Source: Roseibium suaedae (GTDB lineage Bacteria; Pseudomonadota; Alphaproteobacteria; Rhizobiales; Stappiaceae). From it: 64,000 bases of DNA. Below the pieces are notes generated by a model. The model worked only from the letters and a program-made list of their open reading frames with translations, was not told where the DNA came from and did no database searches. A program made the translations under genes and the position numbers. The stretch covers positions 124,001-188,000 of the forward strand of contig NZ_FRBW01000003.1 of NCBI RefSeq assembly GCF_900142725.1. The letters are read 5' to 3'. Positions within the stretch are counted from its first letter, which is position 1, and every line of letters begins with the position of its first letter. Positions 1 through 9,577 of this stretch are shown here, piece after piece.

Positions 1-14
1 TTGATGTGCATCAA
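1..14. promoter_or_regulatory. FNR/Anr-type box upstream of ubiTUV
   Basis: TTGAT-GTGC-ATCAA is an exact match to the FNR/FnrL consensus TTGAT-N4-ATCAA. It lies about 65-75 bp before the ubiT start. The downstream genes serve O2-independent ubiquinone synthesis, so activation under low oxygen is the natural reading. The match is seen directly; the regulation is inferred. The box touches the window edge, so its promoter context is incomplete. Confidence 0.8.
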
Positions 15-78
15 CAACCGGAGCAATTCGTCCCCTTAAGGTGCTGTCCAAACGTCCTTTTCTTTCCCGGAGATGTCG

Positions 79-633
79 ATGACAGCACCTGCCTTCCAGA
101 CGGCAGCGGACAAGGCCATCCCGCAGATACCAGCAGCTCTTGCCCTTGGCTTGCGTCTTGCCCCTTCGCTTCCTGCAGAGCATCTGCTTACCCACCTGGC
201 CCGGCGCATATTGGCGAAGCACTCCGGGCTTTTGAGCCGGCTTGGTCCTTACCGGCACTGCCGCTTTGCGCTCAGCGCGAGTGACGTGCCCCTGTCCTTC
301 TGCCTGGACCTGAGCCAGAATCCGTTGGCCATCACGGTCCATGCAAGTCCGCCGGAGGCTGATGCGAGAATCACGGGCAAGCTGGCAGCTCTCATCGGCC
401 TGGTACATGGGGTTTGGGATGGGGACGCGCTGTTCTTCTCACGGGATCTGACGGTTGAGGGCGATACGTCGGCCGCGCTTGCCTTGCGCAATGCGATCGA
501 TGACGCGGAACTGGATCTTGGCGCGGAAGTCGCCGCCCTCACCGGCCCGCTCGCCGGTCCTACCGCCCGTCTCATCTCTCTTGCCGAAACCCTGACAGGG
601 GTGCCTTTCACGCGCTCCGGAGCTGTTCGATGA
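79..633 (+). CDS. ubiT: UbiT, SCP2-domain accessory factor of anaerobic ubiquinone biosynthesis
   Basis: This protein of about 184 residues carries an SCP2 lipid-binding fold at roughly residues 40-145, including the DGDALFFSRDLTVEGDT stretch typical of YhbT/UbiT. UbiT is thought to bind isoprenoid quinone intermediates for the oxygen-independent hydroxylation pathway. Two in-frame ATGs occur at 73 and 79. The GGAG at 69-72 sits 6 nt before the second but abuts the first, so 79 is preferred. The stop overlaps the ubiU start by 4 nt, indicating translational coupling. The length is close to the E. coli protein (about 174 aa). Identification rests on the domain plus its place directly before ubiU and ubiV. 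Confidence 0.85.
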   Translation: MTAPAFQTAADKAIPQIPAALALGLRLAPSLPAEHLLTHLARRILAKHSGLLSRLGPYRHCRFALSASDVPLSFCLDLSQNPLAITVHASPPEADARITGKLAALIGLVHGVWDGDALFFSRDLTVEGDTSAALALRNAIDDAELDLGAEVAALTGPLAGPTARLISLAETLTGVPFTRSGAVR

Positions 634-1610
634 TGGAACTTGTCTGCCCTGCCGGCACACCGGCCTCCCTGCGTGCGGCCGTCGATGCCGGAGCCCATTC
701 GATTTACTGCGGCTTTGCCGACGACACCAACGCCCGCAACTTCCCCGGCCTGAACTTCTCGCGGGAAGAACTGGCATCCGGGATTGCCTATGCAAAGTCC
801 AAGGGCGCGAAGGTGCTGGTTGCCATCAACACCTTTCCGACGGCAGGCAACGAGGATCTGTGGCACCGGGCTGTTGCAGATGCGGAGAAGGCCGGGGCTC
901 ATGCGGTGATCCTTGCCGATCTGGGTCTCATCGCCCATGCCGCAGAAAGGCACCCGGGACTTCGCCGTCATCTCTCCGTTCAGGCCGCTGCTGCCAATCC
1001 GGACATCATCAACTTCTATGCCGAAACCTTCGACGTGAAGCGCGTGGTGCTGCCTCGGGTGCTGAGTGTTCAGGAGATCGCGGCGATCAACCGGGAAATC
1101 GACGTGGAAACGGAAGTCTTCGTTTTTGGCGGGCTCTGCGTCATGGCGGAGGGCCGTTGCTCGCTTTCCTCCTTCATCACCGGCCGGTCCCCCAACATGA
1201 ATGGCGTCTGCTCTCCGGCCAGCCACGTGACTTATGCCGAGGAAGACCAGGAGCTGGCGGCAAAGCTCGGCGGATATACGATCCATCGGGCGGCCAAGGG
1301 AACGCCTGCGCCTTATCCGACCCTGTGCAAAGGATGTTTCAAGGTCGGCAGCCGCACCGGCTATGTTTTCGAAGATCCGGCGAGCCTTGATGCGTCAGAG
1401 CTGCTGCCGGCGCTTTCCACGGCCGGTGTCACGGCTCTGAAAATTGAAGGCCGCCAGCGCTCGCGGGCCTATGTCGCGCAGGTGGTGCGCAATTTCAGGG
1501 CGGCTGTCGAGGCGCTTGAACAGGGTCGCCCGGTGCCCGCCGGCATGCTGGCCCAGTTGACCGAGGGCCAGAGCGCCACTGCCGGTGCCTACAACAAGAT
1601 CTGGAGATAA
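630..1610 (+). CDS. ubiU: UbiU, U32-family 4Fe-4S protein, O2-independent ubiquinone hydroxylation
   Basis: This 326-residue U32-family protein pairs with UbiV to introduce ubiquinone ring hydroxyls without O2, using prephenate as oxygen donor in the characterised enterobacterial system. Four cysteines at about 170, 177, 194 and 233 have the same spacing as the [4Fe-4S] ligands of E. coli UbiU (169, 176, 193, 232). They lie in the FGGLCVMAEGRC, NGVCSP and LCKGC motifs. The N-terminal VCPAGTPASLRAAVDAGA is the usual start of this family. It overlaps ubiT by 4 nt and ends 4 nt before ubiV. A generic U32 protease or RNA-modification paralog is unlikely given the ubiT-ubiU-ubiV order. Confidence 0.93.
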   Translation: MMELVCPAGTPASLRAAVDAGAHSIYCGFADDTNARNFPGLNFSREELASGIAYAKSKGAKVLVAINTFPTAGNEDLWHRAVADAEKAGAHAVILADLGLIAHAAERHPGLRRHLSVQAAAANPDIINFYAETFDVKRVVLPRVLSVQEIAAINREIDVETEVFVFGGLCVMAEGRCSLSSFITGRSPNMNGVCSPASHVTYAEEDQELAAKLGGYTIHRAAKGTPAPYPTLCKGCFKVGSRTGYVFEDPASLDASELLPALSTAGVTALKIEGRQRSRAYVAQVVRNFRAAVEALEQGRPVPAGMLAQLTEGQSATAGAYNKIWR

Positions 1611-1614
1611 GCGG

Positions 1615-2517
1615 ATGGACCTGACAATCGGCCCTGTACAAGGCTTCTGGGAGGCCGGCCACTGGAGCGACTTCTATGCGCGGCTCGCTGACACGCCCGG
1701 CGTGAAGAAGGTCGTGCTTGGGGAGCTGGTCTGTTCCAAGCGCCTGCCCTTCTATCAGACCCGCATACCGGAAGCTGTCGAACGGCTCCAGACTGCAGGC
1801 AAGGAGGTTGCGCTGACAAGCCTGGCTCTGGTCACCTTGAAGCGCGAGCGCAAAATGACCGCGGAGCTGGCAGAGACGGGCATCGAAGTCGAGGTCAATG
1901 ACCTGACGGCCCTCCCTCACCTGCCGGAAACATCTCCTTTTTCCGTCGGCCCGCTGGTCAATGTCTACAATGAGGGCACGTTGTCCTTCCTCAAGCAGCG
2001 TGGAGCAAAAAGCTTCTGCCTGCCGCCGGAATTGCCGCTGGGCTCTCTGGCGCGCCTTGTTCAGGCTGCCGGTTCGACACCCGTGGAGGCTTGGGGCTGG
2101 GGCCGCCTGCCACTCGCCATCTCCGGCCGCTGCTATCATGCCCGCTATCATGACCGGCCCAAGGACCAGTGCCAGTTTGTCTGCGCCGATGATCCGGACG
2201 GACTGGCCGTCGACACACTGGATGATCAGAAATTCCTGGCCATCAATGGTGTGCAGACCCTGTCCGACCCTTGCGCTAATATGGCGCCAGACTATGAGGA
2301 CCTGAAAACGGCCGGGATCCGCAGGCTTCGCCTGTCGCCCCAGCACACGGGCTTTTTCAACATCATTGCCCTGTTCCATGATCTGGTCAGCGGACGCATC
2401 GATGCAGAAGAGCTGAGTGCCCGCGCCCTGCCGCTCGCGCCCGGCGGCGCCTTCTGTAACGGCTTCCTGAGCGGAGCAAATGGCATCGCCTGGTCCGGAC
2501 AAGCCCGGACCCCATAA
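1615..2517 (+). CDS. ubiV: UbiV, U32-family 4Fe-4S partner of UbiU
   Basis: This 300-residue U32-family protein forms a heterodimer with UbiU in oxygen-independent ubiquinone synthesis. Cysteines at about 40, 173, 186 and 190 reproduce the E. coli UbiV cluster ligands (39, 180, 193, 197), with identical 13 and 4 residue spacing for the last three. The start at 1615 is chosen because GGAG at 1603-1606 lies 8 nt upstream and the family begins near MDLTIGP. An ATG at 1585 would add ten residues and overlap ubiU. It is the last gene of the FNR-linked ubiTUV group; 155 bp separate it from the next gene. Confidence 0.93.
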   Translation: MDLTIGPVQGFWEAGHWSDFYARLADTPGVKKVVLGELVCSKRLPFYQTRIPEAVERLQTAGKEVALTSLALVTLKRERKMTAELAETGIEVEVNDLTALPHLPETSPFSVGPLVNVYNEGTLSFLKQRGAKSFCLPPELPLGSLARLVQAAGSTPVEAWGWGRLPLAISGRCYHARYHDRPKDQCQFVCADDPDGLAVDTLDDQKFLAINGVQTLSDPCANMAPDYEDLKTAGIRRLRLSPQHTGFFNIIALFHDLVSGRIDAEELSARALPLAPGGAFCNGFLSGANGIAWSGQARTP

Positions 2518-2672
2518 GAACCTGCGGCCAAACCCGGACGGCCGAAATTGCGGCAGACAAGTAGGCGGCGGCGAGGATCCAGACTTGGTTCCTTGCGCCG
2601 CCTCACATATAAGGGCGCCATCGCCTGCTGCGGCAGTGCGCCTTCTCACTCTGCTTTTGCCGGTCTGCTGTC

Positions 2673-5600
2673 ATGATCCCACGCCTTCAATCGAAGCTCG
2701 CGTCCACTCTTCCGCCCGCAGGCTTTTTTGAAAGGCTGATCGAGGCCGGGTTCAAGGGCGAGATCGAAACCGGCGCGGCCATGCGCACGGTCTTTGCAAC
2801 AGACAATTCCATCTATCAGGTGCCCCCTGCAGGTGTGCTCTTCCCCAAGGGCATTGAAGACCTGAAGACCATCGGGCGCGTGTTGAGTGAACCGGCCTAT
2901 GCCCATGTGGTGGTGGCGCCGCGTGGCGGCGGGACAGGCACCAATGGTCAGTCCCTGACCAGCGGCGTTGTCATCGACTGCTCGCGCCACATGAACCGCA
3001 TTCTCGAGATCGATCCGGTTCGGCGCATTGCCCGCGTGGAATCGGGTGTGGTGAAGGACCAGCTCAACCGGGCCCTTGCTCCGCATGGACTGTTCTTTGC
3101 CCCGGAACTCTCCACGTCCAACCGTGCCACCATCGGCGGCATGATCTCGACAGATGCCTGCGGCCAGGGCTCTTGCCTCTATGGCAAGACCAGCAATCAC
3201 ATCCTGGGACTAAAGGTGGTCCTGACGGACGGTTCAGAGCTGAGTTCCAAGGCAATGAGTGCCGAAGAGCTGGAGGAAGCTGTTCTTCTGCCTGGCCGCG
3301 CCGGGGATATCTATCGGACCGTGGAGACGATCGCCCGCGAGAAGAAGTCGGAGATCGAGACGATCTTCCCGAGCCTCAACCGCTACATGACCGGGTTTGA
3401 TCTGGCTCATGTCCTGCGGGAAGACGGGAGCTTTGATCTCAACGCGATCCTTTGCGGCTCGGAAGGCACGCTGGCGATGATCGCCGAGGCGGAACTCAAC
3501 CTGCTGCCAATCCCGGCCCGCTCTGCCCTGGTCAACATTCGCTACAGCGACTTCAACACGGCGCTGGAAGATGCCCGATCCCTGACGGCGATGAACGTCG
3601 CCTCCGTCGAAACCGTCGACGAGAAGGTGCTCGGCCTTGCCAAGGGCGACATCGTCTGGGGCGGCATTTCCCGCTACTTCCCCGAGGATGCGGCCAATCC
3701 GGCCAATGGCATCAACATCGTCGAGGTCCTCGCTGAGACCGATGAAGAGATTTCCGCCAAGCTGGATGTCCTGACCTCCGCGCTCGACGGCTCAGCTTCC
3801 ATGCAGCACAAGGGCTATACGATCACCCGCGAGGCAAAGGACGTCGAGGCGATCTGGACCATGCGAAAGCGTGCGGTCGGTCTGCTGGGCAATGTCGATG
3901 GCCCTGTCCGTCCGGTTCCCTTTGTCGAGGATACGGCGGTTCCGCCGGAAAACCTTGCGGCCTATATCCGCGAATTCCGCGCCCTTCTGGATGGTGAAGG
4001 CCTTGCCTATGGCATGTTCGGCCATGTGGATGCAGGCGTTCTCCATGTGCGCCCAGCCCTGGATCTGACCCGCGACGACCATCAACCCATGGTCCGGCGC
4101 ATTTCAGATGCGGTGGTGGCGCTCACACGCAAATATGGCGGCGTCCTGTGGGGGGAACACGGCAAGGGCGTGCGTTCGGAATACGTGCCGGAATTCTTCG
4201 GGCCGCTTTACCCTTGCCTTCAGGACATCAAGCGCGCCTTCGATCCTGAAAACCGGCTGAATCCGGGCAAGATTGCTGCTCCTGAAGGGGCGTCCCTGCT
4301 GAAGATCGACGAAGTGCCGCTGCGGGGAACAAGCGACAAGATCCTCGGCCTGGAGATCCGAAACGGCTTTGACAATGCCGCATACTGCAACGGCAACGGC
4401 GCCTGTTTCGACTTCGACGAGACGAGCCCCATGTGCCCGTCCTACAAGGCGACACGGGACCGGCGCTATTCGCCCAAGGGCCGTGCCTCGCTCATGCGCG
4501 AATGGCTGAGCCTTCTGGCAGAACAGGGTGTCGATCCGCGCAAGGAAGCGGCAGACATCCGCAGCAGATTCTCCGTCCTGTCCCTGCCCGTCCGGGCCTG
4601 GAACTCGCTCAACCCGTCCAACCGGGATGACTTCTCCCACGAAGTGCGCGATGCGATGGACACGTGCCTTGCCTGCAAGGCCTGTGCGGGCCAGTGCCCG
4701 GTGAAGGTCAGCGTTCCGGCCTTCCGCGCCAAGTTTCTCGAGGTCTATTACGGCCGCTATCTGCGCCCCATGAAGGACCCGCTCGTCGCTGCCATCGAGT
4801 CCATGCTGCCGCTGATGGTGCATCTGAAGCCGGTCTATAATTTTGGCGTGCGCAGTCTACTGGGCAAGGCCGCCCTGAAGGTTGCGGGGCTTACGGCCCT
4901 GCCCGTCCTGCCGCAAATTACCCTTCGCCGGCAAGCCGCGAAGGTGGGGGTCCGCATCGCAACCGAAGCGCTCATGGGCTCCCTGTCACGGGAAGAACGG
5001 CAAAAGGCCGTCGTCTTTGTCGCCGACGCCTTCACCGAGTATTTCGATCCCTCCGTGGCTGCAGCCGCCGTGGAGCTGGCCAAAAAGCTTGGCTTCACGC
5101 CCTATCTGGCCGCACCGCATCAGAACGGCAAGCCGCTCCATGTCCACGGCTATCTCGGCGCCTTCGAGAAGGAGGCCGAAAAGACCCGGATCTATCTGGA
5201 CCGGCTCGGAGACCTCGGGATCACCCTGGTTGGCCTGGATCCTTCCATGACCCTGGCCTTCCGCAGCGAATATGCCGCCCAGCCCAGAACAACACTCAAG
5301 TCCAGGGTGCTCCTGCCCCAGGAATGGCTGGCAGGGCATCTCGACCGCCTCAGCACCACGCCTCTTGCAGATGGCAAGAGCTACAAGCTCATGACCCACT
5401 GCACGGAGCGCACCAACGCGGCCTCTGCCATGAAGGAATGGCAGAGCATCTTTGCCGCTCAAGGCATCACGCTTGCGATCGCCGGCACCGGATGTTGCGG
5501 CATGGCCGGAACCTATGGCCACGAGGCGAAGAACCGGGAGACGTCCAAGCAGCTCTATGCCATGAGCTGGGCACCCGTCGTGGCAAAGGCTGGCGCAGAT

Positions 5601-5717
5601 GAAATCATCATGGCCACAGGCTATTCCTGCCGGTCACAGGTGAAGGAAATCGACCACAAGTCCCTCCCGCACCCTCTGCAGGTTCTGAACGGCCTGACCT
5701 TGGCACAGAGCGTTTGA
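2673..5717 (+). CDS. ydiJ: YdiJ-type FAD/4Fe-4S D-2-hydroxyacid (D-2-hydroxyglutarate) dehydrogenase
   Basis: The protein has 1014 residues, close to E. coli YdiJ (1018). Three modules are visible. First is an FAD-binding PCMH domain with PRGGGTGTNGQ at about 83-93. Second is an FAD-oxidase C-terminal domain with GEHGKGVRSEY. Third is an iron-sulfur part with CLACKACAGQCPVKV near residue 664 and a cysteine-rich TGCCGMAGTYGHE motif near 938. YdiJ homologues oxidise D-2-hydroxyglutarate or D-lactate and feed electrons to the quinone pool. Its position after the anaerobic quinone genes is suggestive, but it has its own leader and may be independent. Substrate cannot be settled from sequence. Confidence 0.85.
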   Translation: MIPRLQSKLASTLPPAGFFERLIEAGFKGEIETGAAMRTVFATDNSIYQVPPAGVLFPKGIEDLKTIGRVLSEPAYAHVVVAPRGGGTGTNGQSLTSGVVIDCSRHMNRILEIDPVRRIARVESGVVKDQLNRALAPHGLFFAPELSTSNRATIGGMISTDACGQGSCLYGKTSNHILGLKVVLTDGSELSSKAMSAEELEEAVLLPGRAGDIYRTVETIAREKKSEIETIFPSLNRYMTGFDLAHVLREDGSFDLNAILCGSEGTLAMIAEAELNLLPIPARSALVNIRYSDFNTALEDARSLTAMNVASVETVDEKVLGLAKGDIVWGGISRYFPEDAANPANGINIVEVLAETDEEISAKLDVLTSALDGSASMQHKGYTITREAKDVEAIWTMRKRAVGLLGNVDGPVRPVPFVEDTAVPPENLAAYIREFRALLDGEGLAYGMFGHVDAGVLHVRPALDLTRDDHQPMVRRISDAVVALTRKYGGVLWGEHGKGVRSEYVPEFFGPLYPCLQDIKRAFDPENRLNPGKIAAPEGASLLKIDEVPLRGTSDKILGLEIRNGFDNAAYCNGNGACFDFDETSPMCPSYKATRDRRYSPKGRASLMREWLSLLAEQGVDPRKEAADIRSRFSVLSLPVRAWNSLNPSNRDDFSHEVRDAMDTCLACKACAGQCPVKVSVPAFRAKFLEVYYGRYLRPMKDPLVAAIESMLPLMVHLKPVYNFGVRSLLGKAALKVAGLTALPVLPQITLRRQAAKVGVRIATEALMGSLSREERQKAVVFVADAFTEYFDPSVAAAAVELAKKLGFTPYLAAPHQNGKPLHVHGYLGAFEKEAEKTRIYLDRLGDLGITLVGLDPSMTLAFRSEYAAQPRTTLKSRVLLPQEWLAGHLDRLSTTPLADGKSYKLMTHCTERTNAASAMKEWQSIFAAQGITLAIAGTGCCGMAGTYGHEAKNRETSKQLYAMSWAPVVAKAGADEIIMATGYSCRSQVKEIDHKSLPHPLQVLNGLTLAQSV

Positions 5718-5756
5718 AGCGACTGGAACTTTGAGACTCCGGTCTCGGCAGAAATA

Positions 5757-5783
5757 AAAAAAGCCCGCGATTTCGCGGGCTCA
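5757..5783 (-). terminator. Rho-independent terminator hairpin (leftward orientation)
   Basis: AGCCCGCG and CGCGGGCT pair around a 4-nt loop. The A-run on the left becomes a U-run only for minus-strand transcription. The same stem is repeated at 5919-5947. It could protect the ydiJ 3' end from leftward read-through. Confidence 0.7.
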
Positions 5784-5905
5784 GACTGCTGACAAAGCTT
5801 CTACCTCTCCACCGTCATCCTCGGCCTTGAGCCGAGGACCTACACAGGTCAATGGCTTGCAGATGGTCGGGTCAAGCCCGACCATGACGAACGGGGAAAG
5901 AGCAC
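5784..5905. repeat. Intergenic palindromic repeat between ydiJ and guaA
   Basis: The stretch begins with CTGACAAA followed by CTCTCCACCGTCATCC. The same words open the two copies of the larger repeat at about 9284 and 9578. Internal palindromes such as CCTCGGCCTTGAGCCGAGG and GGTCGGGTCAAGCCCGACC resemble the mobile palindromic elements common between alphaproteobacterial genes. No coding sense is seen. Confidence 0.5.
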
Positions 5906-5918
5906 CTTTTGTCAGCAA

Positions 5919-5947
5919 TAAAAAGCCCGCGATTTCGCGGGCTTTTT
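5919..5947. terminator. Bidirectional Rho-independent terminator of guaA
   Basis: The stem AGCCCGCG/CGCGGGCT has A5 on the left and T5 on the right, so it can act in both directions. It lies 25 nt past the guaA stop codon on the minus strand. Confidence 0.85.
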
Positions 5948-5971
5948 CATGACCTCAAACCAGAGCGGGGA

Positions 5972-7537
5972 TCACTCCCACTCGATGGTTCCCGGCGGCT
6001 TGGAGGTGATGTCGTAGGTGCAGCGGTTGATGCCCTTGACCTCGTTGATGATCCGCGTGGCGGTTTCGCCCAGGAATTCATGGCTGAACGGATAGTAATC
6101 CGCAGTCATGCCGTCGACAGAAGTCACGGCGCGCAGCGCACAGGCGTAGTCGTAGGTGCGACCATCGCCCATGACACCGACAGTGCGCACGGGAAGGATC
6201 GCGACAAAGGCCTGCCAGATCTCGTCGTAGAGACCGTGCTTGCGGATCTGGTCGATATAGACCGCATCTGCCTTGCGCAGGATATCCAGCTTCTCGCGGG
6301 TGATCTCGCCTGGGCAGCGGATGGCAAGGCCGGGTCCCGGGAACGGGTGACGGCCAATGAAGCTTGCCGGAAGACCGAGCTCGTGGCCAAGGGCCCGCAC
6401 TTCGTCCTTGAAGAGTTCACGCAGCGGCTCGACCAGCTTGAGGCCCATCTTTTCCGGCAGGCCGCCAACATTGTGGTGCGACTTGATGGTGACCGAAGGA
6501 CCGCCCGAGAAGGACACGCTTTCGATCACGTCCGGATAAAGGGTGCCCTGAGCCAGGAACCGGGCGCCATCGATCTGGTCGGCGTATTTCTGGAACACGT
6601 CGATGAACAGCTTGCCGATGATCTTGCGTTTGGTTTCAGGGTCGGAAACCCCTTCCAGCTCACCGAGAAACAGATCCTGTTCCTGGGCATGGATCACGCG
6701 CAGGTTCATGTGGTCGCGGAACATGCCGACGACTTCTTCCGCCTCGTTGAGACGCAGCAGACCGTGGTCAACGAAGACGCAGGTCAGGTTCTCGCCGATG
6801 GCTTCATGAATCAGGGCCGCAGCAACGGAGGAATCCACACCGCCGGAAAGCGCACAGATGACCTTGTCATCGCCCACCTGACGGCGGATCGCCTCGACCA
6901 TTTCCTCCCGGTAGGCGGACATGGTCCAGTCACCGGAGAACCCTGCCATCTTGACGAAGTTCTCGTAGAGGGTCTTGCCGTTCGGCGTGTGGTGCACTTC
7001 CGGGTGGAACTGCACGGCAAAGAACCGGCGCTCTGCATCTGCCGTGATGGCAAAGGGTGCGCCCGGAGACGTTGCATAGACCTTGAAGCCCGGCGCGATC
7101 TCGGAAACGTGGTCGCCATGAGACATCCACACCTGTTCGCGGCCGCTGCCATCCAGGAACCAGCCGGACAGAAGGTCCAGACGCTCGCCACCGGGGGTGA
7201 CATAGGCGCGACCGAATTCAGCGGTGTGTGACTGGCCGGCTTCCACCTTGCCGCCCAGATCCTGCATCATGACCTGCTGGCCGTAGCAGATACCAAGGAT
7301 CGGAACGCCCAAGGAATAAACCGACTGGGGCGGACGCGGAGATCCTTCGCGCACGACCGAATCCGGGCCGCCGGAGAAGATCACGGCCTTGGGCGCGAAC
7401 TCTGCCAGAAAAGCGTCCGTGACGTTCTGGTAGGGATGGATTTCACAGTAGACGTTCAGTTCGCGCAGGCGCCGGGCGATCAGCTGCGTAACCTGAGAAC
7501 CGAAGTCGATGATAAGGAGGCGGTCATGCTGTGTCAT
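5972..7537 (-). CDS. guaA: GMP synthase (glutamine-hydrolysing)
   Basis: This 521-residue enzyme converts XMP to GMP using glutamine and ATP, the last step of guanine nucleotide synthesis in the cytoplasm. The N-terminal class I glutamine amidotransferase has the nucleophile Cys84 in LGICYGQQ and the HPEVHHT histidine motif. The ATP pyrophosphatase domain has the PP-loop SGGVDSS near residue 230. The C-terminal dimerisation domain ends in the family-typical PPGTIEWE. Length and motifs are complete. It is transcribed leftward as a single gene with its own terminator and is divergent from the TPR gene. guaB lies about 3.7 kb away on the same strand. Confidence 0.98.
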   Translation of the reverse strand: MTQHDRLLIIDFGSQVTQLIARRLRELNVYCEIHPYQNVTDAFLAEFAPKAVIFSGGPDSVVREGSPRPPQSVYSLGVPILGICYGQQVMMQDLGGKVEAGQSHTAEFGRAYVTPGGERLDLLSGWFLDGSGREQVWMSHGDHVSEIAPGFKVYATSPGAPFAITADAERRFFAVQFHPEVHHTPNGKTLYENFVKMAGFSGDWTMSAYREEMVEAIRRQVGDDKVICALSGGVDSSVAAALIHEAIGENLTCVFVDHGLLRLNEAEEVVGMFRDHMNLRVIHAQEQDLFLGELEGVSDPETKRKIIGKLFIDVFQKYADQIDGARFLAQGTLYPDVIESVSFSGGPSVTIKSHHNVGGLPEKMGLKLVEPLRELFKDEVRALGHELGLPASFIGRHPFPGPGLAIRCPGEITREKLDILRKADAVYIDQIRKHGLYDEIWQAFVAILPVRTVGVMGDGRTYDYACALRAVTSVDGMTADYYPFSHEFLGETATRIINEVKGINRCTYDITSKPPGTIEWE

Positions 7538-7919
7538 GGGCCAAGCTTCTAGCCTCTTCCGGTCTCAAAATGAAGGTCAAAATGATGTTGTGGGCGGCAG
7601 TTTTTTAAGGGGCGCGTTTTGGGCCTCTCTGTGCCAGCATGTCCATGGGCGAGTGTTTGCCTGATTGGGCGGAACCTCAGCATTTCCGCCATCGGATGAC
7701 CGCAATCGCACGTGTAGACTGTTCTTGAGATTCGGTTTGCAACGCATCCTTGCCGGGAGCGTTCCTGCACCGGCAGACCAGTTGGGGCAAATTCCCCGCT
7801 GAGATGGGGCAGCTGCAAGGTCAGCGCCGCCCCGAAGACTTGTGACATGCCAGATGGCGGCGCTTGCTGCCTCAGGCATCTGGATTGGCCCGGAGGGAAA
7901 CCTCCACAGGGAAACTGTG
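7538..7919. other. Divergent intergenic region between guaA and the TPR gene
   Basis: These 382 bp separate two divergent start codons and must hold both promoters. Open frames inside lack ribosome binding sites and coding character. No recognised operator or RNA element was seen. Confidence 0.5.
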
Positions 7920-9194
7920 ATGACCACACCGGCCCGGACGGCCTTTGACGAGGCCCTCGAATTTGACCGGCAGGGAGACAGCGGCAGCGCGCTCAATGCT
8001 TATCTGACTGCGCTTGAGCTTGCCCCCGATGACATGGAAATCGCCTACCGGGCGGCAACAGCCCTGTTGCGGGCCGGTCATCTGGAGGAAGCGGCCTCCC
8101 AGCTGCGCCGGGTCGTCTTCGTCGAACCGGACAATACGGCGGCCCGGGCCAACCTCGGCAATTGCCAGTTTCTACTGGGCGATCACGCCAATGCGGAAAC
8201 CAATTTCATCGAAGTGCTGGCCGCCTCGCCCGACAATCGCAATGCGCTTTATGGCCTTGCGACCGTCCGGATGGAACAGGGCAAGCGGGCCGCAGCCCTC
8301 GACCCGGCCCAGCGGCTGCTGGCCCTGATGCCTGACAGTGCACCGGCACTGACACTCTATGGCCAGATCATTTCCACCGATGCGCAGACATCCAACGCGG
8401 TTGCCTCCTTGCGCAAGGCCGTCAACATCGATCCGACCTATCAGCCGGCGCTGATCTCGCTGGCGGAACTCTGCATCCGCCGGAAGCGCTTTGATGAAGC
8501 GCTGGATCTGGCCCGGCGGGCTCACGAGCTTCAACCCTCGGCTGGTGCCCCCTTACGCATCATGTCGGATGCGCTTCAGCATCAAGGCGCCTTCGAGGAA
8601 GCCCATGATGCCCTGATGAAGGCAATCGAAGTGGATCCCGGCCACCGCCTGGAAACGCTGGTGCGCCTGAGCACCGTCTGCCGGAAGATGGGCAATGGCA
8701 TCGACGCGCTGCTTCATGCCCGTCAGGCTGTCCGCGTATCGCCTCAGAACCCGGAAGCCGGCAACGCCCTCGGGTCTGCCCTGGCCGCTCTTGGTCAGAT
8801 GCTGGTTGCCCGTGCGGTTCTCACCAACATTGCCCGCAAGACCCCGATGGACGATGCCCTGCTCGACCGGGTGGATGAGGCTTGCCTTGCAGCAGAGCAG
8901 CAGAAGGCGCTGCAGACTGCGGCCGAACTTTCCGCTGCGGCTGAACAGCTGAAAAAGGGCATCGAGCCCGCCAAACCGCCTTTCTCGAGCGCGCATGAGG
9001 AAGTGCATCCTGAAGAAGCGTCCTATGAGACCGAAGTGCCGGAGGACTCGCAGGATCCTGCTCCGGCAAAAGCCGCATCCCCCGCACCAGCACCAGAGCC
9101 TCAGGAGCAGGGCCTGTTCCAGCACGAAGCAAGCCCCGAAGAAATGGAACAGATCGACATGTTCGCATCTCCCGGTGACCGCTCTGCCGGCTGA
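7920..9194 (+). CDS. Tetratricopeptide-repeat protein of unknown role
   Basis: This protein of about 424 residues consists of helical TPR repeats over roughly residues 1-320, with the usual A/G/Y spacing in segments such as LNAYLTALELAPDDMEIAYR and LRRVVFVEPDNTAARANLGN. The tail from about 330 to 424 is rich in Ala, Glu and Pro and is probably disordered. It is likely a cytoplasmic scaffold; no signal peptide or membrane segment is seen. The start at 7920 has AGGGA 7 nt upstream. An ATG at 7842 would add 26 residues without a ribosome site. It is divergent from guaA and is followed by a terminator-like hairpin. No specific partner can be named. Confidence 0.8.
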   Translation: MTTPARTAFDEALEFDRQGDSGSALNAYLTALELAPDDMEIAYRAATALLRAGHLEEAASQLRRVVFVEPDNTAARANLGNCQFLLGDHANAETNFIEVLAASPDNRNALYGLATVRMEQGKRAAALDPAQRLLALMPDSAPALTLYGQIISTDAQTSNAVASLRKAVNIDPTYQPALISLAELCIRRKRFDEALDLARRAHELQPSAGAPLRIMSDALQHQGAFEEAHDALMKAIEVDPGHRLETLVRLSTVCRKMGNGIDALLHARQAVRVSPQNPEAGNALGSALAALGQMLVARAVLTNIARKTPMDDALLDRVDEACLAAEQQKALQTAAELSAAAEQLKKGIEPAKPPFSSAHEEVHPEEASYETEVPEDSQDPAPAKAASPAPAPEPQEQGLFQHEASPEEMEQIDMFASPGDRSAG

Positions 9195-9244
9195 GCCTGC
9201 TGCTCATTCCGTTTCTGGAAACCAAGCAGAACGTATTCAGGGCA

Positions 9245-9276
9245 AGAAAACCGGAGCTATTTTGCTTCGGTTTTCA
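9245..9276 (+). terminator. Putative terminator of the TPR gene
   Basis: AAAACCGGAGC and GCTTCGGTTTT form a stem with one G-U pair and end in a short T-run. It lies about 50 bp past the stop codon. Confidence 0.65.
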
Positions 9277-9283
9277 GGCTTCT

Positions 9284-9497
9284 GACAAAACTATCAAGCT
9301 CTCCACCGTCATCCCGGGCGCAGCGAAGCGGAGTTCCGGGACCCACTCACTCGCAGAGCTTTTCTTGAAACGGCAAGGGCTCGCAGCCCAAAGCGCATTG
9401 AGAGCCGTTTCGGCAGAACGCCTTCGGCGCCCTCTCCTGCCTGCCTTCCCGGACAAGCGAGTAGGCCCCGGCTCGCGCTCCGCTTGGCCGGGGTGAC
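9284..9497. repeat. Intergenic direct repeat, copy A (~215 bp)
   Basis: This copy matches the segment at 9578-9795 over most of its length, from GACAAAACTATCAAGCTCTC through the CCCGG...CCGGG palindrome, the TTTCTTGAAACGGCAA section and the closing GGCCGGGGTGACG. The copies diverge most around 9420-9470. No open frame is conserved between them. Confidence 0.8.
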
Positions 9498-9577
9498 GGC
9501 CCAAAAGGTTTCGAGCGGGAAAGCTGGCTAAACCAGCCTTTCCGCACGAGAAATCCCCTCCGTCTTCGTCCTGCCGA

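Noticed and set aside
5909..7231. Long open frame antisense to guaA
   Set aside because: It lies entirely opposite a well-conserved guaA, lacks a ribosome site and reads as the complement of guaA codons. High-GC genes often produce such antisense frames.
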